Assembly (NCBI GenBank): GCA_037157565.1
Contig: JAZHRO010000013.1
Span: forward strand, 73,711,501-73,775,500
Direction of reading: 5' to 3'
DNA from: Thalassia testudinum
Lineage: Eukaryota > Streptophyta > Magnoliopsida > Alismatales > Hydrocharitaceae
Length of the DNA stretch: 64,000 nucleotides
The notes beneath the pieces were generated by a model. That model did not search any database, was not told where the DNA came from, and saw only the letters and a list, made by a program, of their open reading frames with translations. The position numbers and the translations under genes are program-made. Shown piece by piece: positions 11,814 through 24,200 of the stretch (its first letter is position 1; each line of letters opens with the position of its first letter).

Positions 11814-12590
11814 GGCACACGCAAAGACCAAGTGCTTTCTCACTGGCCCTCAACCCAACACGCAGCCACCAAGGGCAGTGGGAGATAAGTCGTCCAGGAC
11901 ATCTTCCGGACATCTGGAAAGACTTCCCCTGCCTCCACCACAAACTCCCATCGCCACGAGCCTTCATCGATCTTGGCACCGACCTCTGACCGCAACAAGG
12001 CACACAATGACAGCATGTGGCTTGTGCTGTGACCATCACGCGAGCCTCCAACCACCACCGTGCTCTACTCGTCTTCATCGCCACCATGCAGCCACCACAC
12101 ACAGACCAACCACCGTGTTCACCGCCTCGTCAACAAGCTCCTCTCCGCCACCGCGAGTTCCTATCAACATTCACCACATAGCAGCCCCGTCCTCGTCGCC
12201 TTCTTCATCTCCACCGACTACACCGAAGAACCCATCAGCGATGACTTCCTCCACCGCGCAGCAATCTCCAACGGCCTCCGTTCTCCGCTCCATTAACGTC
12301 ATCAGCCTCACCTCGACATCACGCGCTCGTCCATGCCCTCCGACGTGCCTCCCACAGCCCACACATGAGCGTGCCAACATCCACCGTCGGTAACCTCCAG
12401 CCACCATCGTCCAAGCCGTCAAAGCCAACGCAATGCCCATATTCCAGCACACCTCTGCCGAGATCCTCACGGCCCAACGTCACCCCCACGCGCGACTGCA
12501 CGTGCGTGCAAGGGTTCCCTTGTTTTGCTGTAGTAGGGAGTTCAATTAAAAATTACATCTCATGCCATTGCCGGATTTTGATTTTTGATT
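11814..12590. other. C-rich low-complexity DNA, probable continuation of the gypsy LTR/leader
   Basis: Rich in CACC, GCC and CATCG; several frames stay open because of composition. With Copia-1 removed it joins directly to the CT-rich region downstream of the TATA-like box at 2,012. No protein family recognised. Confidence 0.4.
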
Positions 12591-13555
12591 TTTAGTATTT
12601 TATTGAGGTAAAATTGTGGCATCACACTGCACTTTTACGTTATTGCACAGCTCTTCTATTCACCTTATTTTGCACTAGATTTTGATACAGATTTCGCACT
12701 TATGCCCAAGATTGATACATGTGTACACTTTTATTGCATATGTGACTGGCACATCTGATTATCATCATTTCTCGATATTATCTTTTAAGCAAAAATGTGT
12801 CGATCATGTACCTTGAAAACTTGTGGCTATCAACTAATTTTAGGAACTAATGTTCACAACATTCCTCTCAAAAGAATGACTGCAATATTGATATCATATA
12901 TCTTTCAGTGCTAGCTATTATTAAGGTTGTTAATAGACAATAGAAATTCTTATATGCATGGAAATCACCTAGTATTGACTCTATAGGTTCTGCACTTCGT
13001 TAGCATGTTCAGTATATTAAACAGCTAATACTCTCCCCATTGATAAAGACATGCAGGTTCCCAAACATAGAAGAAGAAAGAACAAACTTCTGAGTCTCAA
13101 CCACCACCTCCAAGATCGAAGTTTCCCTCGCCTCTGCCATTGTATTAAAGGATGCTTCATGAAAATATCTCATGTGTCATATCCACCCCATGTAACAAGT
13201 TACCACTGGAAAAAGGATCATTCTTTTTGTTTGAAAAGGAAGAACGATTCATTCTTGTATTCCATTATCAGCATCCTTCCATGTTCAAGCACAAGTAAAG
13301 GGGATGTTACAAGAAAAGTGCACACATGAGGGTATTGCTGGAGTGGAGATGACACATGTAGTATTACCATATGTATGATGGCATTGATTGTTTGCGTGTA
13401 AAGACCCATGTGCTTGAGTAGTGACTAGAAAAAATTGCCAGATACACACATTAGCTTGTTTGAGAAGAAGAAAAGAAGGATTGCAGTTGTTATTAAAGAT
13501 GAACATAAGTTAGGAAGATAGCTCTTCCAAGTTATGTAAAATGAAAATCCTCCTA
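12591..13555. other. AT-rich DNA, nothing recognised
   Basis: No long frame, no LTR or transposon ends seen. Confidence 0.5.
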
Positions 13556-13559
13556 AGGA

Positions 13560-15940
13560 GGTCAGCAGGACCCCCCTGGTTGCTAAAGGCAAGCTATCCA
13601 TGCATAATGTTTTTGGGAGGGAAAAAGGAAAGCTGCTTGAAACAGCCCTCCCGCTTTATTAATAATCAAGGACTGGCTTACATAGGAAAAGAAGTGAAGG
13701 ATCACCTCCACTCCTCAATACATGATCCCACCAAAAATCACGTTCTCCACATAAAATTTCAGACTCAAAAACCACCCATTCCTCTCAAGCCAAAATGCCC
13801 AAACAACATCCAAGTTGCCCTCTCTTTCTTTCTTTCTTTCTTTTTTTTTTTGCAAAGGTCACCTGCTCTTTCTTAGATCTGCAGTATCAATCCCATCGGA
13901 TCTTCCATTCCTATAGAATCTCCAAAAATTGATAAAGTGCACCTGATCCAATGTGGACACCAATCCTCATAAACAATCCTGCTCTAGAGGAGATGGATGA
14001 TATCTTCCCCTAGAATTGCATAAAGAGCACATAGTCACCAAGTTTGGATCCCATGTCTATTGCCTTACTCTCTTAACAATCCTTTGACTTGTTATCTCCC
14101 AAGCAAAGAAGCAAACCTCCATGGGTGTCCTCGGCCTCCAAAATAGCCTGCAATTCCTGAGGAAGTCTACATCTTGAACCTAGAGTGGTTGAGTTGCAGC
14201 ATAGGCCTTCCTAACCAAGAACTCCCCATCTACCCATTCCCACCCACCATTGATCCCATGCTGGAGCACCAGCCTACTTAACGGCTTCATGCAACTAGAA
14301 GAGTTCTGTTGCACAAGCCTTTAAGAGAGCCAAGATGACAGTCAGAGTCTAATCCCAAAGCTCAGCTCCTAACAAAACACTCAAGCAATCCAGATTCCAC
14401 AAGCCTTGCATCTTGTTGGAAGGCTAGGGCACAAAGTTAAGGGAAGACATCCAGAAGTGGATCAATGGAACACCAATCATTTCTCCAAAAACTGAACTCA
14501 AAATCGGTGCCAATCTGCAGGCCTAACTGCTCTATAATGGTGGGAAATCTTTAACAGCCCATGCCACAAACAGTAATCCTGCCTACATCACTGCAATGGT
14601 CATCCGAGCTAAGAACCCAACCGTACAACTAAAGGAACAATCTGGAAGCAAGTCTATTATCACTTCCTGTAACCTAAGAGCACCACTTCAGTAGGAGAGC
14701 TACATCATTGTCCCCACCCTTCGGGTCTCCAGTTCCTCTTCATCAATGGACAAGGCATGTCCTCGCAAGCTACTAAGTAACCTCCCCTGGCAAGCCCTCT
14801 CGCTCTCTTCCAAAAAAATCATCTACAAATTGCCCCAATCCTGGAGACAATCTCTCTTGGTATCCAAAAAATTGACATGTAGAAAAAGGGAAGTAGATAA
14901 CACAGCTTCTAGAAGCACGAGCCTTCCTCCTTTAACAACCACCTTGCCTTCCAACCCGCTAGCTTCCTTTCCAAGTTCTCTAACAAAAACATAAAATTTC
15001 CAGAATGTAGAGCATCACCTGTAAGCAGTAAATCATCCCTCAGAATCAGAAGGGTAGCACATCATGTACTTCTGCATCCTCCATCCCAATAGTAATGCAG
15101 GTCGAGTCATGATAATTAATTGAGTTTGAAGCATCTCCAAAAACTCATAGCTAAACTGCCACATTTTTCCATTTCTGTGACAGAACCTCCATCAAAAGCA
15201 GCATTAGTATACTGTAATAATGGAATCATGATCCTAGAGGGCTGCCTAGTAGTAAAATCGAAGAAGAAACCAGCTGAACACATTGCATATGTGCTTACCA
15301 ACAAAGCATCCAGACAGCCATCCACAACAACAAAAGAAGCAATAATAAGGAGCAGCCTTGGCACACACTACTTCATGGTGGTGCACCCATCCTCTCATAG
15401 GGTTGCCATTCAAGCACATCAAGAAAGAGCTGGTAATTATGCATCTCTACATCCACTATATCAACATCTTCACAAAACCCTCTTAACTATCAAAGCCCAT
15501 AGAAAGCACCAATCTATTAAGTCTTTGCCATTGCAAGGTCGACATTCTATAGAAAAGCCTTCTTCCTGACCTCTTCTAGGATGAGATAATCTCTAATGAT
15601 GAAATAAAGTAATCAGTAAACCATCAACCTCAAATAAAAGCTATCTAGACTGAGAGAATGAAGGTCTCGTGCCTTCCATACCTTTGTGGGAGGGCAGGGC
15701 AAATTGCATGTTTTGACGGAGAAAGTTCCGAAGTCCAAAGATGGTGCCAAATACAAAAGGTAGGAGAACAACTTTCTCATCATGAATTGCCTGATGAACA
15801 GCATCAACCAGTCAATTGCAGCCAATATGCTCTACAAGAAGTCCGCAAAGGAGATCCGGGATACTCTCTAGAAGAGGTATTCCCAGAAGAGCAGTTCCTG
15901 CCTAGTCGATATCTACTGAAGGACTTAGAATACTAATCAT
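13560..15940 (-). pseudogene. Decayed LINE ORF2, reverse transcriptase to 3' end
   Basis: Minus-strand translation in shifting frames gives L1-type landmarks in the right order from right to left: the strand before the catalytic box and LLQYTNAAF at about 15,225-15,185 (the LQYADDT site, catalytic residues lost), RKLAGWKARW at about 14,985-14,941, then FYMSIFW, then a zinc motif CSLC near 14,030. A reversed AATAAA lies at 13,650. The fragment is riddled with stops and is much older than the LINE in Copia-1. A TTTC microsatellite interrupts its 3' part. Confidence 0.72.
13821..13851. repeat. (TTTC)n microsatellite with T-run
   Basis: About four TTTC units followed by a run of T. Confidence 0.8.
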
Positions 15941-16019
15941 GGTGACATGACCCTGGTTAATTATTTCATAACCTTTGAAGGATTATTCAATGACTTTGTT
16001 GTCTACTAGCCTATCTGTC

Positions 16020-16600
16020 GTGATAAGCAAGAGCGTGCGCAGTAGCAGGCGTACAAGTTCCTGGGCAGTCTTAGTTCGTGGTATCACTCTGCATGTGATC
16101 AGATCCTCTCTTCTAATACGATACCGGATCTAGAGACGATCTACAGTCATCTTCAAAAAATAGAGATTGAAGAGCCATCCTCTCGTTACAACTACTACTC
16201 ATGACGCCTCTGCCCTAATGGCTTCTGGGAGGAGAGGTGGCCATTTAGGGTTTTCTGCTAGACATAGATATGGATGTAGGATGAATATTCTCCCGATGCA
16301 TCCACTGCAAACAAACAAGTCACCCATCCGAAAAATGCAAGAGAAATTTGGAAAGCCTATTTGGGCCAACCAATTGACTACTACAGAGAAGTCGATGCCC
16401 AAGCCATCTTCTGCCTAGCCCTTCACCCCTGTCCAGATGGATTGTCTCTGGAGTCTTCTGAAGGGAGATGGATCATCTGCTACTATTACTGCAATTGCAA
16501 CAGCCATGATGTCACAACAAGAGTCATGACACTGCTTACACCTACCTCAAAGGATTCTACTGAAGCTTCAACTAATCTCTCAATTGATGCCGAGGACTCC
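16020..16600 (+). pseudogene. Copia-type gag fragment with intact zinc knuckle, inside LINE debris
   Basis: Plus-strand frame with SNTIPDLETIYSHLQKIEIE, the usual end of a copia capsid region, then a complete zinc knuckle C-x2-C-x4-H-x4-C at 16,297-16,338 (starts CIHCKQTSHPSEKC). A frameshift follows, then GKPIWANQ, the standard sequence after such knuckles. No LTR or pol is attached. The text differs from the gag of the five full-length copia elements, so it comes from another lineage. It lies between the endonuclease and reverse-transcriptase halves of a LINE on the opposite strand. Confidence 0.7.
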
Positions 16601-16890
16601 AATGGCTAGTGGGGGAACTAAGTGCCATGCTCATCCCCTCCCTCTACCTGATTGAATGCCTCGGCCCAATTTTACCTTCTCCTTTAGAGAAGGGTTTTTG
16701 CCGACGTAAGGCAACTACAACTACCTGCTTGGTTAGGATCGTCTCCCACTCTCTTACCTATCTACAACTCCTACCTAAAGGTCTCTTCAACATTTTTTCC
16801 CTAACTCCAAGCGAGTTAGGTTTTTCACTTATGAGAGACAACTAACTATCTGTTGCAGCCCAAAGATCGCATCTAAAGGGGGAAGTCCTT
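16601..16890. other. Junction DNA between copia gag fragment and LINE
   Basis: No clear domain on either strand; possibly more of the copia fragment. Confidence 0.35.
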
Positions 16891-18725
16891 TTGTTCTACT
16901 CTAACAACTGAGGCGTTGTACACTCCAAGTGACTCAATAATAAGAATTCCTCATGATTCTTCCACAAATTCAACAGATGAGATAAGCGCATCAATACACA
17001 AGCAAACCTCCACAATAAGAAACTCCACCAAGTGACTCAATAGTTGTTGATTGAACGATCGAACAGCTCTAACTCTACTAAGACATCACTAAGCTCCGTT
17101 ACACCCCTACCCTTAGAAACTCTCTCCCATAGTTGAACATCCAATTTCCAAGTAACATCAAAGTCACCCCTAATACCACAACAGATCTTGATAAGTGTTT
17201 CTAAATTTCTCAACTCCTTCTACAAAGAATCCCTCTGACTCAAACATTTGGCCCATACACTGATGAGAAGATGAACCAAACCCCATCTAACTTCCTAACT
17301 ACACCATTGAAAGCATAAAGGAGCACAACATGACATCTTCCTTAGTAAATATGTACCATCTCATGCAAGCACTTGTCCTCCAAACAAACTAATAAATTGA
17401 GAGTGACAATCTCTTCAACATCCCCCAACTTGGCTCCAAGTCCAACCATTTGATGCCTTCAACTTGGATTCTTGGATCAAAACAATGAAGGGGCCCCATT
17501 CCATGAGATATCTCCCAAGAGACTATCACCGACTAGGGTCTCTCATACCATGAACATTCTAAGCCACTACCTTTAGCCACACATAAGAAGGCTTCTTCAC
17601 GAGGCCCTCTACACAAACACCTTGAAACATGCCAAAGGGATCATTTGCGCCTCCATTTACCCTTATTCCCGTCGGCCAAGGTTGCCCCAACCTCCATTTT
17701 CTTGACTCATCAGTCCTTCATCTTCCATAAATGTAATCAAAGAAGCAACTACACTCTCCATCCTATCATCTAAAGCCACTCACTGATGTTAGAGTTACTT
17801 GTTCCTTGCCTTAGCAATCATTGGCCCATTAAGAGAGGTGTTGGACTTGCCAAGTGGGCTTGAGAACGAGCCGCAAGTTTGAAATCCGAAATCAAAGGTG
17901 GATCCCAATTTGCTTTTAAAAGACAACTCCAAATTGAAACACCCCAAATCCTCATAAATAGTAGGGCTCGATGGGTTGCAAAGTAAAGGCCCCTTTCATC
18001 CCCAAGTACGGTTGGTGATGCAAAGTATCCATGTGCAACCTTCATAGACTCCTATGACAATGGCACTCCGAACCTCACTTCCCCCCTAAAAGTAGCAAAA
18101 ATCTCATTAGCATGGATCTTGCTCTAAATTCTCAAGACTTGCTCCGCCATCACCACCACTCCCTTTCCAAACACAAATGATCACCATCTCTCCTTCCAAA
18201 CCCACACCTTCTAATGGTTGGTAACACCACCTATCAGGCTATCACTAACAAGGAGTAGCAACCTTCAAGTAGGACCTCCTATTAGCTTCAAGGGTCGAGA
18301 CACACAGAAGCAACAATTAGAAGAACCACTTGCATATAGAACAACACAACTTGGAACCTTCATGATAGACAATACCTTTACCATGGTCAAGACCCCTTAC
18401 AAATCCTTTGACATCAATCCATCTCACCAACCTTCCTAATAACAAGACGATGTGTTGACCACCTCAACCCAATTGCACTCATGGACGGATTCTTGAAATT
18501 CCTACCTTCACAAAAGCCATTGCTTGCAGCCAATCATCAATCGTACTATCAACCTTTAAAGAAACCCTCTATTTGATCTTACATCTACCAGACTACGACA
18601 AGCCAAGGCCTTGAAGTAGATTTTTCTTCTCTCTTCCTCCGAGTGATGGTGAAGGAGTCTCTTGTTGCCAATTGTCACAATGCCAAAGCTCTTAGCTCTT
18701 CCTAAATAACAATCCAATTTTGAGT
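16890..18725 (-). pseudogene. Decayed LINE ORF1 end and ORF2 endonuclease
   Basis: On the minus strand the APE endonuclease begins near 17,590 (KVVAxNVHGM, then MEWGPFIVLIQESKLKASNG), followed by SVYGPN near 17,250, GDFDVTW near 17,160 and ELELFDRSINNY near 17,060. Right of 17,600 a loose frame rich in Gly, Arg and Ser would be ORF1, not recognisable as a family. With the segment at 13,560-15,940 this makes one LINE of about 4.5 kb, read right to left and split by the copia gag fragment. Confidence 0.7.
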
Positions 18726-19425
18726 CAACAATGGCAAGTTCAGTTCCACAAAGATACCTTCTGCAAGGAAAGTTTGAAGAACTTCATTATGTTGTAATGA
18801 ATCAAAATAGCTTCTTCAACCATTGGCACCCATTCTCCCTCCCTCCCTCCCTCTCTCTCACACACAACATACATGCACGCGAGAGGGAGACCATCCTCCC
18901 ATTTACCCATGCATAATTTAAATCACATTAGTGTTCCATAACAAACAACCTTAGGATCGGATGTCTACTTTCACCGATGTTATATTTCTCGCAATAACTA
19001 GAGCAAGCTAACAAACATCGGAAAGGTTATGGTTTAAGTTGTCTTTCCATGTCTTGACAGTAGAGACTTTTTTCCTATGTGCTTCCAAGAGGTGTTCAAA
19101 ATATGAATTCATAAAATTAAATGGGCATAAAGTGATAAGTTGTGATCATGAATGTCACCATTAACCTCTACATCTGGCAAAAAGTAATCTTCCACAGCCA
19201 TATAGAGGTACAGGTTTCCTACCATCAAAAAAGATTAAATCTACAAAGAGAATGGTTGTTTGAATGAAACAATAGAAGCAAACAAATCAGGGTTGGAGAA
19301 TAGGTTTACATTCAGGCATGGATAAATTGAGCAAAGTAAATTTGCGGCTTCCACAGTAATTTGAGCCCTGGCTTAGCGTTTACTCTCTGCAGTGTAGTTA
19401 TGCACATGTTTTTATTTTAAGAAAA
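18726..19425. other. Non-coding DNA with a CCCTCC/CTCTCA run
   Basis: A CCCTCC/CTCT/CACA microsatellite-like stretch lies at 18,834-18,865. Nothing else recognised. Confidence 0.5.
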
Positions 19426-19429
19426 ATAG

Positions 19430-19760
19430 CCCCACCCCCCCCACCCCCCAACCAGTTCATTAATTAAAAAAAAGGGGAGTTACATACATAGTTACAAATC
19501 ATATTGTAATGATATGGAAGCCCCATCAACAAAAATCTCTCCCTTTGGAAAACCACCCCATTACACTAACTAAATACACCATAAAAGGACATAGGCTCTC
19601 CAAATAGTGTCACCATCTGCCAGGGTTCCGTGAATACTGGACTGAAAAGCTCAAAAGGTGGCAAAGTTAATAGATCAGTCCTGCAGGAGCATGCAAATGC
19701 ACAGCGAAAGAATAGGTGATTTAAATTTACAACCTCCTTCCTTTTCAAATTCATTTTCTT
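19430..19760 (-). pseudogene. LINE ORF2 3'-terminal fragment
   Basis: Minus-strand frame 19,754-19,566 starts with KEVVNLNHLFFRCAFAC, the second half of the zinc motif that ends plant L1 ORF2 proteins (compare the HLFFDC motif of the LINE in Copia-1). The 3' UTR runs left to an AT-rich end. No upstream reverse transcriptase is attached, so this is a separate, heavily 5'-truncated copy. Confidence 0.6.
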
Positions 19761-19764
19761 TTTA

Positions 19765-21124
19765 TCTCAAAGCTACCTACAAGCTCCAACTCATCTTGTT
19801 GTATGCTCTGCTTCATCTGAGTGTTCCATCATCTCGGCACCTTTTTTTTAAGAAATGAAAGTTGACTACTCAAGATCAGCAGTCATTCATCTTTACTAAA
19901 ATAAATTAAGCATTCTCAATGTGTGAAAAGGACACCATTCCTTCCCAACCACAAAGACCAACTAGCTGCCAAAACCTTTGCTCTGACATGCCTCATCCTG
20001 AATACAATAGTGCCTTGGCATCTTAAAATCGAATATTAATCTTTTTTATTATTATAAGCAAGTGATGGATTGCCTAATTACATATTACAGCATTGAGGTC
20101 ATTAAAGAAATCAATATGATAATATTTTAAATATGGAAATGCAATAAATCAGATATAAACAAAATGAAAACCAATAAGGATACGAGAAACCAGTGCTCTA
20201 AATAGATCATAGTTATCAGTAGCAGTGGAAGGAACAGCCTGCAAGTAGCCATATAAGACACGGATGTCAAAAACATTTCACCTTAACCAGAAAAAGAAAA
20301 TGAAAAAGGGAAAAATTAGAATTGAATGAGCAGATTTAAATGAGGTTTTTACATACATGACCGGTAAACTTTCTCAATTACATGTATATTCCCATGAAAA
20401 ATTCATGTTGGCATATATATCCTTCTAAACATTGGTCCTATACCGTATATCTCCTTTTAAGTTCTCCTCACAATTCTGCAAAGTTTAACAGCACAAGGAC
20501 CAAAATATCATAAACATAGGGGGAAATAGTAATAGAGATTATTCTTTCCAAAAATGAGGGGAAATCCCTGACGGAGGAGAAGAAGAGGGGGATGGAGGAG
20601 ATGTTCCATATCTTCTGTATGGTTGCTTCATTAATTAACATCAAAGCTGTTAGCCATCCATACCCACCGAAACATTTTCACAAATATATGGCAGGCATGA
20701 CGATGGTAAATCCTTGAGGGATGAATGTTGGCAACTTGGTCAATGAAGAAGATTAAAGGATCCTGCTGAGGTATTGAAGAACAGATTGCAGTTTTTGATG
20801 CAGCACATGAGCTAGGGGGATGAGGTCTTAAGGGATGGTTCAGGTAAAGAAGGTTTCGTGAATTCAAATCCAAATTGGAAAGGTGGGAACTCAAATCCTA
20901 AGTACAATCCTTCCCAACAAGCATGAATGAGGTGAACCAAAGTCCAAAGTGCATCCTTTCCAACCAGGGTGAATTGATGCAAATCTGATTGATTCCATCC
21001 AAGATTCACATCAAGTGCAAAATTTTAATGAAGGTAAACCCATGTTTGCAGGTCAGAAGCAACAAGAAGCACGATTAACGACGTCCTTGTGATTTTGAGG
21101 ATTTCTATGCATCCAATGGGAGTG
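19765..21124. other. AT-rich non-coding DNA
   Basis: Possibly part of intron 3 of the host gene. No exon, LTR or transposon end recognised. Confidence 0.45.
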
Positions 21125-21129
21125 GTTTC

Positions 21130-21285
21130 AGTCGGAGAGAATGTTCACCCTATTAGTCCTTGGAAATCCTACATCTCTTTATATAGAGAGAGAGATGTGG
21201 GTAAAATACATAAGAGGATTAAAAGAATAAGGAAAAACATAGAGTCCGAATAAAGCAAATAAATAAAAGGAGATATTCTATAACA
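21130..21285 (-). repeat. Copia-2 3' LTR
   Basis: Minus strand reads TGTTATAGAATATC to TCTCCGACT. The polypurine tract adjoins on the right and the target duplication GTTTC on the left. Confidence 0.92.
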
Positions 21286-21299
21286 CTCCCCCTCAAGCT

Positions 21300-24200
21300 A
21301 GAGTATAGATATCTATCATGCTTAGCTTGTCACAACAAATATCAAATGCAGTTTTGCTCAATGGCTTTGTAAAGACATTTGTTGTCTGGTCCTCTGAAGT
21401 AACTGGAGATGTGTAAATAACGCCCTTCTGAATAAAGTCTCTGGTGTAGTGACAATCTATCTCCACATGTTCGTATGCTCATGAAACATGGGATTATTAG
21501 TAATATATGTGGCTGCAATATTATCACACCCCATCTTCATAGGTTCCTCTATCTACACATGTAGATCCCATAGAATAGACTGTACCCAAACCATCTCTGC
21601 TGATGTTTGTGCCATAGCATGGTATTCCGATTCAGCACTGGATCTAGATACCATAATCTGCTTCCTGCTCCTCCAAGTTACTAGATTTCCTACTACATAC
21701 GTACAAAACCCTGTAGTAGACTTGTGATCAGTAAGACATCCAGTATAATCTGCATCAGAGTATCCTACAACTGTCATAGGACACCCCTTACGAAACAACA
21801 GTCCACGATCTGGTGCTTTCTTTAAATATCTGAGTACCTGCATTGTAGCATTCCAGTGTTGCTTAGTTGGCTTCTCCATAAATTGACTAAGCCTTCCAAC
21901 GGCAAGTGAGATATCAGGCCTAGTAATAGTAAGGTAGAGGAGCTTCCCAACCAACTGTCTATAGCTTGTGCTCTCCACAGGTTCTGCATCAACATCATAT
22001 AAGTGCACCTTGAGATCCATGGGAATATTAGCCATCTTAGCTCCTAGCATCCTGGTGGCCCTAAGCACGTCCAGTGCATACCTCCTCTGGCTCACTACAA
22101 TGCCATCTTTTCTCTAGTCACCTCAATGCCCAAGAAGTAGTACAAAGGACCTAGATCTGTCATAACAAATTGTGCTGCCAAATTCTTCTTGACTTGTAAA
22201 ATCCCAGTGGTATCATCCCCTGTAATAATAAGGTTATCAACATAAACAAGGAGTGCAACCACTCCCCTATCAGTCTTCCTAGTAAACAAAGAATGATCAG
22301 ATGTAGATCTCTTCAAGCCCATGTCTTCCACAACCTCAGATAATTTTTGAAACCACGTACGAGGACTCTACTTAAGTCCATAAATTGCCTTCTTTAGTCT
22401 GCAAATGCACTCCCCCTCAACCTCAAAACAAGGGGCCTACTGCATAGACACCTCCTCTTGAAGTTCACCATAAAGGAAGGTGTTCTTCACATCTAGCCGG
22501 TGAAGATCCCAGTCTTTGTTGGCTGCCATCGAGTGAAGAATATGAACAGTCGGAAGCCTCGCCACAAGAGAGAAAGTGTCAAAAAAGTCCCCTCCATAGA
22601 TCTAAGTGAACACTCCATAGGTCTGAGTGAACTCTTTTGCCACCAAGCGAGCCTTATGCCAAGAATAGACCCGTCAAGATTATATTTCAACGCAAAGACC
22701 CATCGACATCCAACCACCTGAACTCCTGCAGGTCTAGAGGTAAGCTCCCACGTGCCATGAGAGCAAAGAGCCGCCATCTCCTCCTCCATAGCTTGATGCC
22801 ATGCTAGATGGAGCATGGCATCCTGGTAAGTAGACGGTACTGTGGACACCATAAGAGCCATAGCGAAGGCAGCAAATGTGGTGCTAAGACCATCACTCGT
22901 AGAAGCATCGATGACACAATACTGTGCACAACTACAGGGTGCCTTCCTAACTGCTATAGAAGATCACTATCATCATCTGTAGCAACTAAAACATCATCCT
23001 TAGGGATAATATCAGAACCTATAGAGACATCATGAGGCACAGAGCCATCAGTATCATCAACACATACCTGTGTAGGAGAGGATGATGGCAATATAGGAGG
23101 GGAGGGAGGTAGTGATACGTGGCCTATATGTCACTAGAATCTAATATACCACCAAGGGATCTCTAAACTTGCTATCACCTAGATCTGCAAAGGACTAAGT
23201 AGGTACTGGAATAGGTATAAAATCACCAAATTGAATAGGTGGCACGTGCATAGGAGCCTGCTGAGAGGATATGTCCTGTGGTATAAAAGACAATTGTCTT
23301 GCAGTAGTAGAGAAATATGGTATAGCCTAACGGAATGTAACATCTACACCGACATAATATATTCTGGTGAGAGGATCATAGTACTGATATGCTTTCTAGG
23401 TCTGAGTATATCCCAGAAATACACACTTAGTAGACTTGGTGCCAACTTATCTCTGCCAGGCAAGGTTCAGGAAGTTAGTATGCAGTATGCGGTCGATTGG
23501 GTCACCGCATAGCGAGTATGCGATATTCGAACGAGTATGCGGTTTTGCATTTTTTATTTAAAAAATATAAAATAATTAGTTAATTTATTAAATTTTGTGT
23601 TATATGCAATGTTATAATTATGCAAATGTCTCAAGTAATATAATAAAAAAATATAATCCAAAACCATATAATTTGACATCTTTAATTACTATATAACCTA
23701 GAATATAAAAGATTTGACATCTTGAAAAAGGAAAATGTAGAGATTAGAATCTAGATGTTTATTTAAGCGAACACAAAAGAATTGACAATAGTGTTGAAGA
23801 TAAAATGACATTTAATATAAATAATTGATGTAAAATACAAGATGAGACAAACATGCACGATGTCACGAACAAATGAGACCTTAAATATCAAACCCTAAAA
23901 ATAAAAAACCTAAAACTAAAATCAGACCGTGAGAGATATACCTTCAATGATTGTCGATGCAACCCCCAATGTTGGTAGGCGATGGCCGGTGGGTGATGGC
24001 AGTGTCGTGCGAGAGGCGATGCAGCACCCGACAATGCTGCACCCGACGTTGGTGGGCGATGGCCAATGGGTGATGGTAGCACTGTGTTAGACGTAGCAGA
24101 AAGGGTGACACGCCGACGGCAGAGAGGGCGATGAGGGTTTAGAGCAATGGCAAAGGGAGGTTTAGGCATTCTCGATGGGTTTAGGTTGAGATATTAGGCA

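Noticed and set aside
11803..12470. Overlapping long frames on both strands
   Set aside because: C-rich composition keeps several frames open; no family resemblance.
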